This document shows, piece after piece, positions 1 to 7,702 of a stretch of DNA of 13,385 bases (position 1 is the first letter of the stretch; each line of letters starts with the position of its first letter). The notes beneath the pieces were generated by a model, which was given only the letters and a program-made list of their open reading frames with translations, was not told the DNA's origin and ran no database searches. The translations under genes and the position numbers were made by a program. The DNA lies in NCBI GenBank assembly GCA_017883125.1, contig JADGOD010000162.1, positions 1 through 13,385 on the forward strand, read 5' to 3'. The stretch comes from Acidimicrobiales bacterium. GTDB taxonomy: Bacteria > Actinomycetota > Acidimicrobiia > Acidimicrobiales > RAAP-2.

Positions 1-1
1 C

Positions 2-3000
2 CCCCCCGAGGGCATCTCGGTCCTCTGCCTCTCGCCGCTGCGCGCGCTGGCCGCCGACGTGATGGAGAACCTCGAGCGGCCGCTCGCCGAGATCGCCCGG
101 TGGGCCGATGCCATGGGCTGCCCGCCGGCGAAGGTGACCACGGCGGTGCGCACCGGCGACACCGCCGCCTCGGCGCGCGCCTCGATGATCCGCAAGCCCC
201 CCCGGATCCTGTGCACCACACCTGAGTCGCTCTACATCCTGCTCACCTCGGCGTCGGGGCGCGCCATGCTCCGCAGCGTGAGGACCGTGATCGTCGACGA
301 GATCCACGCCATGGCGCGTGACAAGCGCGGCTCGCACCTGGCTGTGAGCCTCGAGCGCCTCGACCGCCTCGTCGGCGACGCCGGTGGCTCGCTCCAGCGG
401 ATCGGTCTCTCGGCCACCCAGCGCCCCCTCGACGTGGTGGCCCGCCTCCTCACCGGGGTCCACCCCGATCGGCCTGAGCCGGTGGTGCTCGACTGCGTCC
501 GGAGCCGAGAGCTCGACGTGGCCATCGAGCTCCCCGACGACGAGCTCGACTCGGTCGCCTCGCGCGCCCAGATGGACCAGGTCCTCGATCGGATCGCCGC
601 CCAGGTGGTCGAGCACCGGACCACGCTGGTCTTCGTCAACACCCGAAGGCTCGCCGAGCGGATCGCCCACCTGCTGGCGGAGCGGCTGAGCGGCGAGGAC
701 TACGGCCTCGACGATGCGAGCCTCGTCGTGGCCGCCCACCACGGGAGCCTCTCGGCCGATCGGCGGCGCCAGGTCGAGGAGCGGCTGAGGGCCGGCGATC
801 TCCGTGCCCTGGTGGCGACGGCGTCGCTCGAGCTCGGCCTCGACGTCGGCCCGGTCGAGATGGTCTGCCAGCTCGGCTCCCCGAGGGCCATCGCCACCTT
901 CCTCCAGCGGGTGGGCCGGGCGAACCACTCGGTGGGGGGGATCCCCTCCGGACGGCTCTACCCGCTGACCCGCGACGAGCTCGTCGAGTGCGTGGCGCTG
1001 CTCGACTCGGTGGCCAAGGGCGACCTCGACCTCGTCGAGCCGCCGACGGCCCCGATCGACATCGCTATCCAGCAGATGGTCGCCGAGGTCTCGGCCCGGG
1101 GCGAGATGACCCTCGACGAGCTCTTCGATCTGCTGAGAGGCGCCGCCCCCTTCGCCGAGATGCCCCGGGAGACCTTCGACGAGGTGCTCGACCTCGCCGC
1201 CCGGGGGATCATGACCGGCCGCGGCCGGCGCGGGGCGCATCTCCACCTCGATGCCGTCAACGGTCGGGTCCGGGCCCGTCCGAGCGCTCGGCTGGCCGCG
1301 CTCACCAGCGGCGGTGCCATCCCCGAGACCGGGGACTACCGCGTGGTGCTCGATCCCGACGGGATCACGCTCGGAGCGGTCCACGAGGACTTCGCCATCG
1401 ACTCGAGCGCCGGTGACGTCTTCCTGCTCGGGACGCACTCGTGGCGCATCACCAAGGTCGAGGTCGGCGTGGTCCGGGTGGTCGACGCCGCCGGGGCGGC
1501 GCCGACCGTCCCGTTCTGGCTGGGCGAGGCACCGGCCAGGACCCGCGAGCTCTCGGCTGCCGTCGGCGGGCTCCGGGCCTCGGTCGAGGAGCGCCTCGTC
1601 GGGGCCCGCTCGGACTCCGAGGCGATGAGCGACGCCATCGCCCACCTCCGGGCCATCCCGGGGATCGGCGAGGAGGCGGCCACCCAGGTGGCGGCCTACC
1701 TGGCGGCGTCCCGCGCCGCCCTCGGGGCCCTGCCGACCTCCGAGCGGATCGTCGTCGAGCGGTTCTTCGATGACGTCGAGTCCACCCAGCTCGTCGTCCA
1801 CGCCCCGTTCGGCGGACGGATCAACCGAGCCCTCGGCCTGGCGCTGCGCAAGCGGTTCTGCGTGACCTTCGACTTCGAGCTCCAGGCAGCGGCCGATGAC
1901 GACACGGTCACCATCGCTCTCGGACCGCACCACAGCTTCCCGCTCTCCCAGGTCGCCACGATGCTCACCCCCGAGTCGGTCGAGGACGTCTTGACCCAGG
2001 CGGTGCTTCCCCACCCGATGTTGGCGGCCCGGTGGCGGTGGAACCTCGGCCGGGCGCTGATCGTCTCGAGGTCCATGGGCGGGAAGCGCCGGCCGATCCA
2101 CCTCCAGCGGATGGAAGCCGACGACCTGCTGGCCGCGGCATGGCCCTCGCTGGCCGCCTGCCAGGAGAACGCCGCACCCGGCCCGATCCCGGTGCCCGAC
2201 CACATTCTGGTGCGCCAGACCCTCACCGACGTCCTCTTCGAGCCCATGGACATCGTCGGGGTCACCGAGATCCTCACCAAGATCCGGGACGGGAGGATCG
2301 AGGTGGTCACGGTCGAGTCCACCGAGCCCTCCCCGATGGCGCTCGGGATCCTGAACGGCCGGCCGTTCACCTTCCTCGACGACGCACCCTTGGAGGAGCG
2401 CCGCTCCCGGGCCGTCCCCCAGCGGCGGGGCCTCCCTGCACAGGGCTCCCACGGGAGCTTCGAGATCCCGAGCGCCCCACTCGACCCCGCCGCGGTCCGC
2501 GAGGTGCTCGAGAGCGTGGCCCCCCGGCCGCGCAGCGCCGACGAGCTCCACGACCTCCTCCTCGACGCCGTGGCCATCCGCGCCGTGCCCGCCTGGGAGC
2601 CCCTGGCCGAGATGCTCATCGGCGAGGGTCGCCTCGAAATCGTCGACGGCCGCTGGGTGGCGACCGAGCGCCGGGACGCCTACGGATCGATCGCACTCGA
2701 CGACGAGGCGGCGGCGGACTGCCTGCGGGCCCACCTCGAGGCGTCAGGCCCGATCTCGCTCGACGAGCTCTGCGCCGACTCCGAGCTGCCGTGCGGGAGC
2801 CTGCGGGGCGCCCCCCTCGGGGCGCTCCGGGCCGAGACCGCCATACGTCGGCTCGAGGGGATGGGGCTGGCCATCGAGCTGCCCGACGGACGCTGGTGCG
2901 CCCGGCACCTCCTGGCCCGGCTCCACGGCGCGTCGCGCTCGACCCGGCGGCGTCGCATCGAGGCGGTGCCGATCGGGGCCTATGTCGACTTCCTCAGCCA

Positions 3001-4042
3001 TCACCACCACGTCGCTCCCGGCACGCAGCTGGCCGGACGCTCGGGCCTCCTGGCGGTGATCGATCAGCTCAGCGGGATCGAGCTCCCCATCGGAGACTGG
3101 GAGTCGTCGATCTTCGCCGCGCGCCTCGTCTCCTACGACCCGGCCTGGCTCGACGAGCTCTGCCTGGCCGGCGAGGTGATGTGGGGTCGCCTGACGCCGA
3201 AGTACCGGGGAGACGGCGAGGTCGACGCCCCTCGAGCCGTCCCGTCGCGCTCGACGCCGGTGGCGTTCTTCCTCCGCAGCGACGCTCGCGGCACCCTCGA
3301 TGCGGTGCGCCTGGGGGCCCAGCCGCCGTGGCCGACCCTCGGTGTGGCCGCCGAGATCGGCGAGCTCCTGGCCAGCCGGGGGGCGTGCTTCCGCGCCGAG
3401 CTGCCCGGCCGCCTGGCCCGGCTCCCGGTCGAGGTCGACGAGGGGCTCTTCGATCTGATGGCCCGGGGGCTGGTCACCGCCGACGGGTTCGGTGCGGCCA
3501 GGGCGCTGCTCTCCCCGGCGCAGCGGTTCGCCCGCCGCCACCGCGCCGCGCCGCGAGCGAGCCGCCTCTCGATGGGACGCGCCATCCCCGGGTCGGGGAC
3601 GGGGGAGGGTCGGTGGTCGCTGCTCGATCCGGGTGAGTCGGTCGAGCTCGACACCGTGGCGCGCGAGGCGCTGGCCGAGGAGGTCGCCCTTCAGCTGGTG
3701 CGCCGCTGGGGCGTCGTGGCCTGGGAGATCTCGGCGAGAGAGTCGTTCCGGATCCCGTGGAGAGAGGTGCGCTGGGCGCTCCGCCGCCTCGAGGCCAGGG
3801 GTGAGGTCGTCGGCGGTCGCTTCATCGCGGGCCTGTCCGGAGAGCAGTTCGCTGCCCTCGGTGCCGTCGAGCAGCTCTCGGCCCAAGCGCGCGCGGGGCA
3901 CTCGGCCCCGGTGGTCACCCTGGCGGCGAGCGATCCGCTCAACCTCACCGGGATCGTGGTGCCGAACAAGCGCGTCCCGGCCCAGCGACGTCGTCAGATC
4001 CTCTTCGGCGAGGGCACCGTCGAGGCGGCAGACGCCAGCTGA
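2..4042 (+). CDS. lhr: Lhr-family ATP-dependent helicase (5' end outside window)
   Basis: Large superfamily 2 helicase of the Lhr group, a 3'-to-5' ssDNA translocase that unwinds RNA:DNA and DNA duplexes and is linked to DNA repair. The frame is open from base 2 (PPEGISVLCLSPLRALAAD), which already contains motif Ia, so the GTG at 59 is internal. The Walker A motif and true start lie upstream. Visible motifs: DEIH (296-307), SAT (410-418), motif IV VFVNTRR (about 633-653), and motif VI QRVGRANH (905-928). Next come the winged-helix/DEAD-associated region with HAPFGGRINRA (from 1799) and a long C-terminal domain. That domain has Lhr-type signatures (WESSIFAARLVSYDPAWLDELC near 3100-3165; DPLNLTGI near 3932) and runs normally to the stop. 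About 1346 residues are visible against roughly 1500 for mycobacterial and E. coli Lhr, so only the N-terminus is missing. No Nei-type glycosylase gene follows it. It converges on the next gene with a 1-nt gap. Confidence 0.95.
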   Translation, partial: PPEGISVLCLSPLRALAADVMENLERPLAEIARWADAMGCPPAKVTTAVRTGDTAASARASMIRKPPRILCTTPESLYILLTSASGRAMLRSVRTVIVDEIHAMARDKRGSHLAVSLERLDRLVGDAGGSLQRIGLSATQRPLDVVARLLTGVHPDRPEPVVLDCVRSRELDVAIELPDDELDSVASRAQMDQVLDRIAAQVVEHRTTLVFVNTRRLAERIAHLLAERLSGEDYGLDDASLVVAAHHGSLSADRRRQVEERLRAGDLRALVATASLELGLDVGPVEMVCQLGSPRAIATFLQRVGRANHSVGGIPSGRLYPLTRDELVECVALLDSVAKGDLDLVEPPTAPIDIAIQQMVAEVSARGEMTLDELFDLLRGAAPFAEMPRETFDEVLDLAARGIMTGRGRRGAHLHLDAVNGRVRARPSARLAALTSGGAIPETGDYRVVLDPDGITLGAVHEDFAIDSSAGDVFLLGTHSWRITKVEVGVVRVVDAAGAAPTVPFWLGEAPARTRELSAAVGGLRASVEERLVGARSDSEAMSDAIAHLRAIPGIGEEAATQVAAYLAASRAALGALPTSERIVVERFFDDVESTQLVVHAPFGGRINRALGLALRKRFCVTFDFELQAAADDDTVTIALGPHHSFPLSQVATMLTPESVEDVLTQAVLPHPMLAARWRWNLGRALIVSRSMGGKRRPIHLQRMEADDLLAAAWPSLAACQENAAPGPIPVPDHILVRQTLTDVLFEPMDIVGVTEILTKIRDGRIEVVTVESTEPSPMALGILNGRPFTFLDDAPLEERRSRAVPQRRGLPAQGSHGSFEIPSAPLDPAAVREVLESVAPRPRSADELHDLLLDAVAIRAVPAWEPLAEMLIGEGRLEIVDGRWVATERRDAYGSIALDDEAAADCLRAHLEASGPISLDELCADSELPCGSLRGAPLGALRAETAIRRLEGMGLAIELPDGRWCARHLLARLHGASRSTRRRRIEAVPIGAYVDFLSHHHHVAPGTQLAGRSGLLAVIDQLSGIELPIGDWESSIFAARLVSYDPAWLDELCLAGEVMWGRLTPKYRGDGEVDAPRAVPSRSTPVAFFLRSDARGTLDAVRLGAQPPWPTLGVAAEIGELLASRGACFRAELPGRLARLPVEVDEGLFDLMARGLVTADGFGAARALLSPAQRFARRHRAAPRASRLSMGRAIPGSGTGEGRWSLLDPGESVELDTVAREALAEEVALQLVRRWGVVAWEISARESFRIPWREVRWALRRLEARGEVVGGRFIAGLSGEQFAALGAVEQLSAQARAGHSAPVVTLAASDPLNLTGIVVPNKRVPAQRRRQILFGEGTVEAADAS

Positions 4043-4043
4043 G

Positions 4044-4370
4044 CTACTCGGCGTCGAGCTCGGCGGTGTCGCCCTCGCCCAGCTCGTCAGCGGAGAGAGG
4101 GGCTTGGTCCGGGGCGGCCACGGCCCGCTCGAGCCGGTCGAGCCGTGCGGTGAGCTCGAGGATGTGGCGGTCGAGGTCCCCGATCGCCCGGTCGACGGTG
4201 GCCATCCGGGTGGCGAGCAGGTCGTCGACCTTCTCGGCCACCTCGTCGTCGATCTGGGAGGAGACCCGCGTCTCGACCGACTCGATCACCGGGGTCACCA
4301 GCTGGCGCAGCAGCCCGCGCAGGTCCCCGGTGGGGCTGGACCTCTTCGAATCCTTCTCGTCGGTGGCCAT
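4044..4370 (-). CDS. Small acidic coiled-coil protein, function unknown
   Basis: I do not recognise a named family in this 108-residue protein. It has a charged N-terminus (MATDEKDSKRSS), a helical middle, and a heptad-like stretch at about residues 62-90 (ending HILELTARLDRLERAV) that should form a coiled coil. The C-terminal tail is acidic and probably disordered, ending ELDAE. There is no signal peptide or membrane segment, so it is likely cytosolic and oligomeric. The start is ATG at 4370. GAGG lies only 2 nt from this ATG, too close for a normal ribosome site, but TAGGGT sits exactly 6 nt upstream, which fits leaderless transcription. It follows the lectin gene by 33 nt on the same strand and could also be read through from it. 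Coding character is supported by high third-position GC and by the tight fit between neighbours. Confidence 0.75.
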   Translation of the reverse strand: MATDEKDSKRSSPTGDLRGLLRQLVTPVIESVETRVSSQIDDEVAEKVDDLLATRMATVDRAIGDLDRHILELTARLDRLERAVAAPDQAPLSADELGEGDTAELDAE

Positions 4371-4376
4371 GGCCTC

Positions 4377-4382
4377 ACCCTA
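4377..4382 (-). promoter_or_regulatory. Candidate -10 box TAGGGT, leaderless start of the coiled-coil gene
   Basis: TAGGGT on the - strand is followed by 6 nt (GAGGCC) and then the ATG. This matches the actinobacterial TANNNT -10 element placed so that transcription begins at the start codon. No convincing -35 box is visible. Confidence 0.4.
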
Positions 4383-4403
4383 GCCAGGAGCCGGGAAGGA
4401 GAC

Positions 4404-6860
4404 TCAGGCGGGGCACCGCATCCCGGGATCGAACTGGAGCGTGTTGAACTGCGCTCCCCAGTTGGCGATGACCTGTGCGGCCACGCTGACCCAGGAGCAC
4501 TGGGTGGAGAACGGCACGCCGGCGTAGAAGGCGATCACGCCCTTGATGTTGGAGGCCGCCACGGCGGCTGGTCCGTAGGGGATGGCACCCGAGATGGGGA
4601 TCGGGTTGGACAGCGGGTACGACGGGTCGGCAGAGGACCCGAAGGCCACGGCGAGGAACGCCGCATAGGAGCTTGACAGGTTGTAGGCGAGGTACTCGCC
4701 CTGGGTGGCGTAGAAGGCGGGCCTGAGGGACGGGTCGACCGAGGCGAGCCCCTGGGCCCATCCGGCCAGCATGTAGCTCCAGTTGGCGATGTCGCCGGGC
4801 TGCGGGCTACCGAGGTTGCAGTCGAGCCCCGAGTGGTTGTCGGGGTAGCCCTCGGGGTCGTAGATGACATAGCTGGGCTTGACGGAGACCCCGGAGGCGG
4901 CGTAGGAGTCGATCCGCTGGGCGACGACCTGACCGGCCCTCTTGCCGATGGCGAGGTACGTCAAACCGTTCGCGCCGCACCCGGCGCCGCTGACGGTCCA
5001 GAACGAGAGCCAGGGGGCGCCGGTCCGCCCGGTGGCCTGCATGGCCGCGCCCACCGAGATGTCGCTGCCCGAGCCGACCCAGGGGTAGCCGGAGCTCCCG
5101 AGGGCCCCGGTGAGGCTGGCGAACGGCCAGCCGTCATCGAAGGCGTTGGTCTGCGGTTCGGGATAGGCGTAGACCCCGACGTTGACCGGGACGTGCGCCG
5201 TGGTCCAGAGCAGGCCTGTGGCCCCGTAGTAGACGACCGTGCCGCTGCTCAGGACGGTCATCCGGCTCCCGGACATGCCCGCGGTCCCCGAGTGCCACTG
5301 GACGCCGCCCGATCCGCCGACGACGCGGATGTCCGAGTCGGCCCTCGAGATGTTGAGGAAGCCTCCGGCGTTCGCCGTGTTCCCGGTGTTCGTCTGCCAG
5401 AGGTACTTCCTGACCGCGCCGGTGTCCTGGTAGGCGGCGAAGTTCCCGGTCACCTGCATCTCGGCCTTGAAGATCGAGTCGCCGTTCACCTTGAAGATGA
5501 ACTGGCCGCCCCAGAGCGAGTTGCCGAGCGCGAGCGAGTCGTTGGTGTTCCCGGTGGGCCCCGTCGCGCTGAACCAGAGAGGGACGCCGCCCATGGAGTA
5601 CACGCCGAGGACGCCGTCGTTGGTGAGGACGGCCTGATCGAAGGCGTCCGGCGTGGTGCCCGTGGCCCAGAGCTTGGTGGTCGGCGTCGAGTGGAGGGCG
5701 AGGTTCCCGTCACCGTCCACGGACAGGTATCCCGAGGGGCACCCGCCGGCCACAGGGGCGTTCGACGACGTCCACGTCACGGCGTGCGCCCCGGTGGTCT
5801 GGGCGACGGTCAGCTGGCAGCTGGCGTTGATGACCACCCGGTGGAGGCCGTCGGGCGAGGTGAGCTGCTGGGTCGGGAGCATCGTGAGGAGGTACTTGAG
5901 CGACGTGCCGATCGAGGAGGCCGGCGAAGGCGGCGTGGTCGTCGTCGTGGTGGTGGTCGGAGGCGTGGTCGTGGTGGTGGGCGTCGGCGAGGAGGACACC
6001 GTCGAGGTCCACAGCAACGGGCCGTAGATCTGGTACCAGTACTGCGCCAGGGTCCCGTCGCTGTTCATCGACACGCGGTCGTAGGGGTAGGGCAGCTTGT
6101 TCGTCGCCCAGGCCGGGTGGCCGGCGGTGGAGTAGAGGACGAAGTTCCCGTCGCCCTGCAGGATGAGGTTGCCCTGCGGGCACCCCGAGACGAGCGGCGC
6201 GTTCGGCGAGGTCCAGACCACGGCGTGGTCCGAGCTGCGGGTGACGGCGACCTGGCAGGAGGCGTTGATCCCCGCCGAGTAGGCGAGGTCGAGCGAGTAG
6301 AGGCGCATCGAGGGCGTCATCGACTGGGTCCATCCGAGGATGCTGGTCCGGTTGTTCGTCCTCGTCCCCCGGGTGTCGACGCCGTTGGGCGCGTTCGTCC
6401 AGAGCAGGAGGCCGCCGATCGAGATGATCTGGAGCTGCCCGGCGTCGGTCACGATGAGGTGGTCACCCGGCTCCGGAGCGGTGCTCGTCCACCACGCCGG
6501 GTTGCCCGGTGAGCGGTAGAGGCCGAGGTTCCCGTCGCCCTGGAGGATGAGGTAGGCCGAGGAGCCCGGAGCGGGAGAGATGGCGGTCGACCACACCTCG
6601 GCCGAGGTCGCCATGTTCTCGACATGGAGGTTCCCGTCCCATGCCATCACGGCCTTGTAGGTGCCCGACGGCGAGGAGATCGCCCCTCCGACGGTGAGCA
6701 CGCCGTTCACGGAGAGCTGCGTGGGCAGGACCGCTCCGGCGGGCGACGAGATCCCTCGGGAGGTGGAGAGCACCGGCAGCAGGGAGAGCACGATCAAGAT
6801 GCCGAGGGACGCCACAATGCCACGACGAAGTCTCTGACGCTCGGGAGTAGTGGGTCTCAT
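4404..6860 (-). CDS. Secreted multi-domain bulb-type lectin protein with C-terminal hydrolase-like domain
   Basis: This 818-residue exported protein starts at the ATG at 6860, preceded by TGAGG with 5-nt spacing; longer upstream starts in this frame lack support. The N-terminus is basic (residues 1-13) followed by a hydrophobic segment (14-31), so it is a signal peptide or anchor, with possible cleavage near AGA at 41-43. Four B-lectin (beta-prism II) domains follow at about 48-160, 165-290, 318-432 and 436-552. Each carries three W-[ST]-type motifs, twelve in all. The mannose-binding pattern QxDxNxVxY is exact in domain 2 (Q235 to Y243), altered in domains 1 (QGDGNLGLY, from 107) and 3 (DGDGNLALH, from 382), and lost in domain 4. 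Domains 2 and 3 each have a Cys pair (INASCQ/GCPxG) suited to a disulfide and flank a Thr/Pro linker (about 290-316). The C-terminal region (about 557-818) has YDPEGYP (D668, E670), FYAT and LQFDPG motifs and four Cys, suggesting a GH25/DUF1906-like barrel. Likely roles are glycan binding at the cell surface, adhesion, or a lectin-targeted wall hydrolase; these are inferences. Confidence 0.85.
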   Translation of the reverse strand: MRPTTPERQRLRRGIVASLGILIVLSLLPVLSTSRGISSPAGAVLPTQLSVNGVLTVGGAISSPSGTYKAVMAWDGNLHVENMATSAEVWSTAISPAPGSSAYLILQGDGNLGLYRSPGNPAWWTSTAPEPGDHLIVTDAGQLQIISIGGLLLWTNAPNGVDTRGTRTNNRTSILGWTQSMTPSMRLYSLDLAYSAGINASCQVAVTRSSDHAVVWTSPNAPLVSGCPQGNLILQGDGNFVLYSTAGHPAWATNKLPYPYDRVSMNSDGTLAQYWYQIYGPLLWTSTVSSSPTPTTTTTPPTTTTTTTTPPSPASSIGTSLKYLLTMLPTQQLTSPDGLHRVVINASCQLTVAQTTGAHAVTWTSSNAPVAGGCPSGYLSVDGDGNLALHSTPTTKLWATGTTPDAFDQAVLTNDGVLGVYSMGGVPLWFSATGPTGNTNDSLALGNSLWGGQFIFKVNGDSIFKAEMQVTGNFAAYQDTGAVRKYLWQTNTGNTANAGGFLNISRADSDIRVVGGSGGVQWHSGTAGMSGSRMTVLSSGTVVYYGATGLLWTTAHVPVNVGVYAYPEPQTNAFDDGWPFASLTGALGSSGYPWVGSGSDISVGAAMQATGRTGAPWLSFWTVSGAGCGANGLTYLAIGKRAGQVVAQRIDSYAASGVSVKPSYVIYDPEGYPDNHSGLDCNLGSPQPGDIANWSYMLAGWAQGLASVDPSLRPAFYATQGEYLAYNLSSSYAAFLAVAFGSSADPSYPLSNPIPISGAIPYGPAAVAASNIKGVIAFYAGVPFSTQCSWVSVAAQVIANWGAQFNTLQFDPGMRCPA
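5912..5990 (-). repeat. Low-complexity Thr/Pro-rich linker coding tract
   Basis: Imperfect ACC/ACG/CCG codon runs encode a Thr/Pro/Ser linker between lectin domains 2 and 3 (about residues 290-316). On the + strand it reads as runs of gtc, gtg and ggt. Such linkers are typical of secreted actinobacterial enzymes and may be O-glycosylated. The tract could vary in length by replication slippage. Confidence 0.8.
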
Positions 6861-6865
6861 CGTTG

Positions 6866-6869
6866 CCTC
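6866..6869 (-). promoter_or_regulatory. Ribosome binding site deciding the lectin-gene start
   Basis: GAGG (within GATGAGG) lies 5 nt before the ATG at 6860. It selects this start over the TTG at 6944 in the same frame, and the signal peptide begins properly from here. It is one of the few clear Shine-Dalgarno sites in the window. Confidence 0.65.
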
Positions 6870-6944
6870 ATCGTGGGTTCCAGGGCCGCTTCCCGAGAAG
6901 AACGGGAGTGCGGCCGCTCCTCTGTCACCCTCCGCCTGGCACAA

Positions 6945-6950
6945 ATCCTA
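6945..6950 (-). promoter_or_regulatory. Candidate -10 box of the lectin gene
   Basis: TAGGAT on the - strand lies about 85 nt upstream of the lectin ATG, giving a 5' UTR of roughly 75-80 nt that ends in the Shine-Dalgarno site. No good -35 box is seen at 16-18 nt. The rest of the 6861-7075 gap is GC-rich, with short C/G hairpins near 6961-7004 and nothing else I can identify. Confidence 0.3.
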
Positions 6951-7075
6951 TCGACCGGCACCCCGGCGGTGGGGTCATCCCCCTCCGGTCCCCCCGGCTG
7001 GGGGCGGACGGGGCGGCTGAACAGGGGGTTTCCCACTCGCTGGTGACCCCGGCTTGGGCCACGTCGCCGGTCGCG

Positions 7076-7702
7076 GTGAGCCAGGTGCTCGTTCTGCGAC
7101 ACCGTGGAGGGCGTCGAGCACGAGCGATCCAGCCGATCGATCTCAGCGCCGATGTCGGCGAGATCGAGGGCCCGGTGGGGCGCGCTCTCGATGCGGCGCT
7201 GATGGCGCGGGTGACCACCGCGCACATCGCCGCTGGCGGCCACGCCGGGGACCGGGACTCGATGCGCGCCAGCATCGAGGCGTGCGTCGTCTCGCTCACC
7301 AGGGTCGGGGCCCACCCCGCGCATCCCGACCGAGAGGGCTTCGGTCGCCGTCGGATGGGAGCCGACGCCCACTCGGTGGTCGACTCGCTCGTCGTCCAGC
7401 CGGGCGAGATCGACGAGATCGACGAGATCGCCCAGGAGCTCGGCGCGGTGGTCGAGAGCATCACGCCTCACGGCCAGCTCTACCACGACCTCGGCGAGGA
7501 TCCCGAGCTCGTCGCGGCGCGTGCCGAGAACGTACCCCGTCCTCGCCGTGGGGTCGCCGGCGAGGAGATCTCGCTCTCGGCGGTGGATTTCGCCGAAGCG
7601 CGGCGCGCTCAGCGACAAGCGGCAAGCGGAGGAGACCTGGGTGGGGGCCACGCGGCGACGCTGGCCGACAGCTACGACGCGGTCTTGGACAGCGAGGGGT
7701 AG
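7076..7702 (+). pseudogene. Truncated LamB/YcsF-family (5-oxoprolinase subunit A-like) remnant
   Basis: The first 150 or so residues match the LamB/YcsF (PxpA) family, whose intact members of about 250 residues act with PxpB/PxpC in ATP-dependent 5-oxoproline cleavage. Motifs in order: IDLSADVGE (family IDLNxDLGE), AHIAAGGHAGDRDSM (family ANIACGFHAGD), GAHPAHPDREGFGRR and ITPHGQLYHD (family VKPHGxLYN). Similarity fades after about 7530. The reading frame starting ACGTACCCC (near 7530) gives PVLAVGS, which resembles the next family segment, so a frameshift there is plausible. The family's FADRxY...LVPR block and C-terminal HGD motif are absent, and the frame ends inside the converging DUF4395 gene (31-nt overlap). 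The start is uncertain: GTG 7076 or 7085, neither with a ribosome site or TANNNT box. No pxpB or pxpC lies nearby. A diverged short homologue that is still expressed is the alternative. Confidence 0.6.
7406..7432 (+). repeat. Three tandem 9-bp units in the LamB/YcsF remnant
   Basis: The unit gagatcgac occurs twice at 7406-7423, followed by gagatcgcc at 7424-7432, encoding E-I-D-E-I-D-E-I-A. Intact homologues are not expected to carry this short acidic repeat, so it probably arose by slippage in a relaxed gene. Confidence 0.6.

Noticed and set aside
2032..3636. 534-codon + strand frame inside lhr
   Set aside because: Arg/Pro/Gly-rich translation with no recognisable domain, in an alternative frame of lhr.
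2744..3901. Long open frame antisense to lhr (385 codons)
   Set aside because: It is a high-GC shadow of lhr: low-complexity R/G/E/P-rich translation, no family motifs, fully inside a gene with strong Lhr signatures.
4371..4376. GAGG as ribosome site for the coiled-coil gene
   Set aside because: Only 2 nt from the ATG, too close for Shine-Dalgarno pairing; the TAGGGT leaderless explanation fits better.
4833..6512. 559-codon + strand frame antisense to the lectin gene
   Set aside because: Composition is G/R/V/E-rich without motifs; the opposite strand has a signal peptide, lectin repeats and a proper ribosome site.
6961..7004. Short C/G hairpins (CCCC-GGCGGT-GGGG and CCCCC-GGCT-GGGGG)
   Set aside because: Expected in a C/G-homopolymer-rich intergenic stretch; stems are 4-5 bp, with no T-run and no gene end nearby that needs a terminator.
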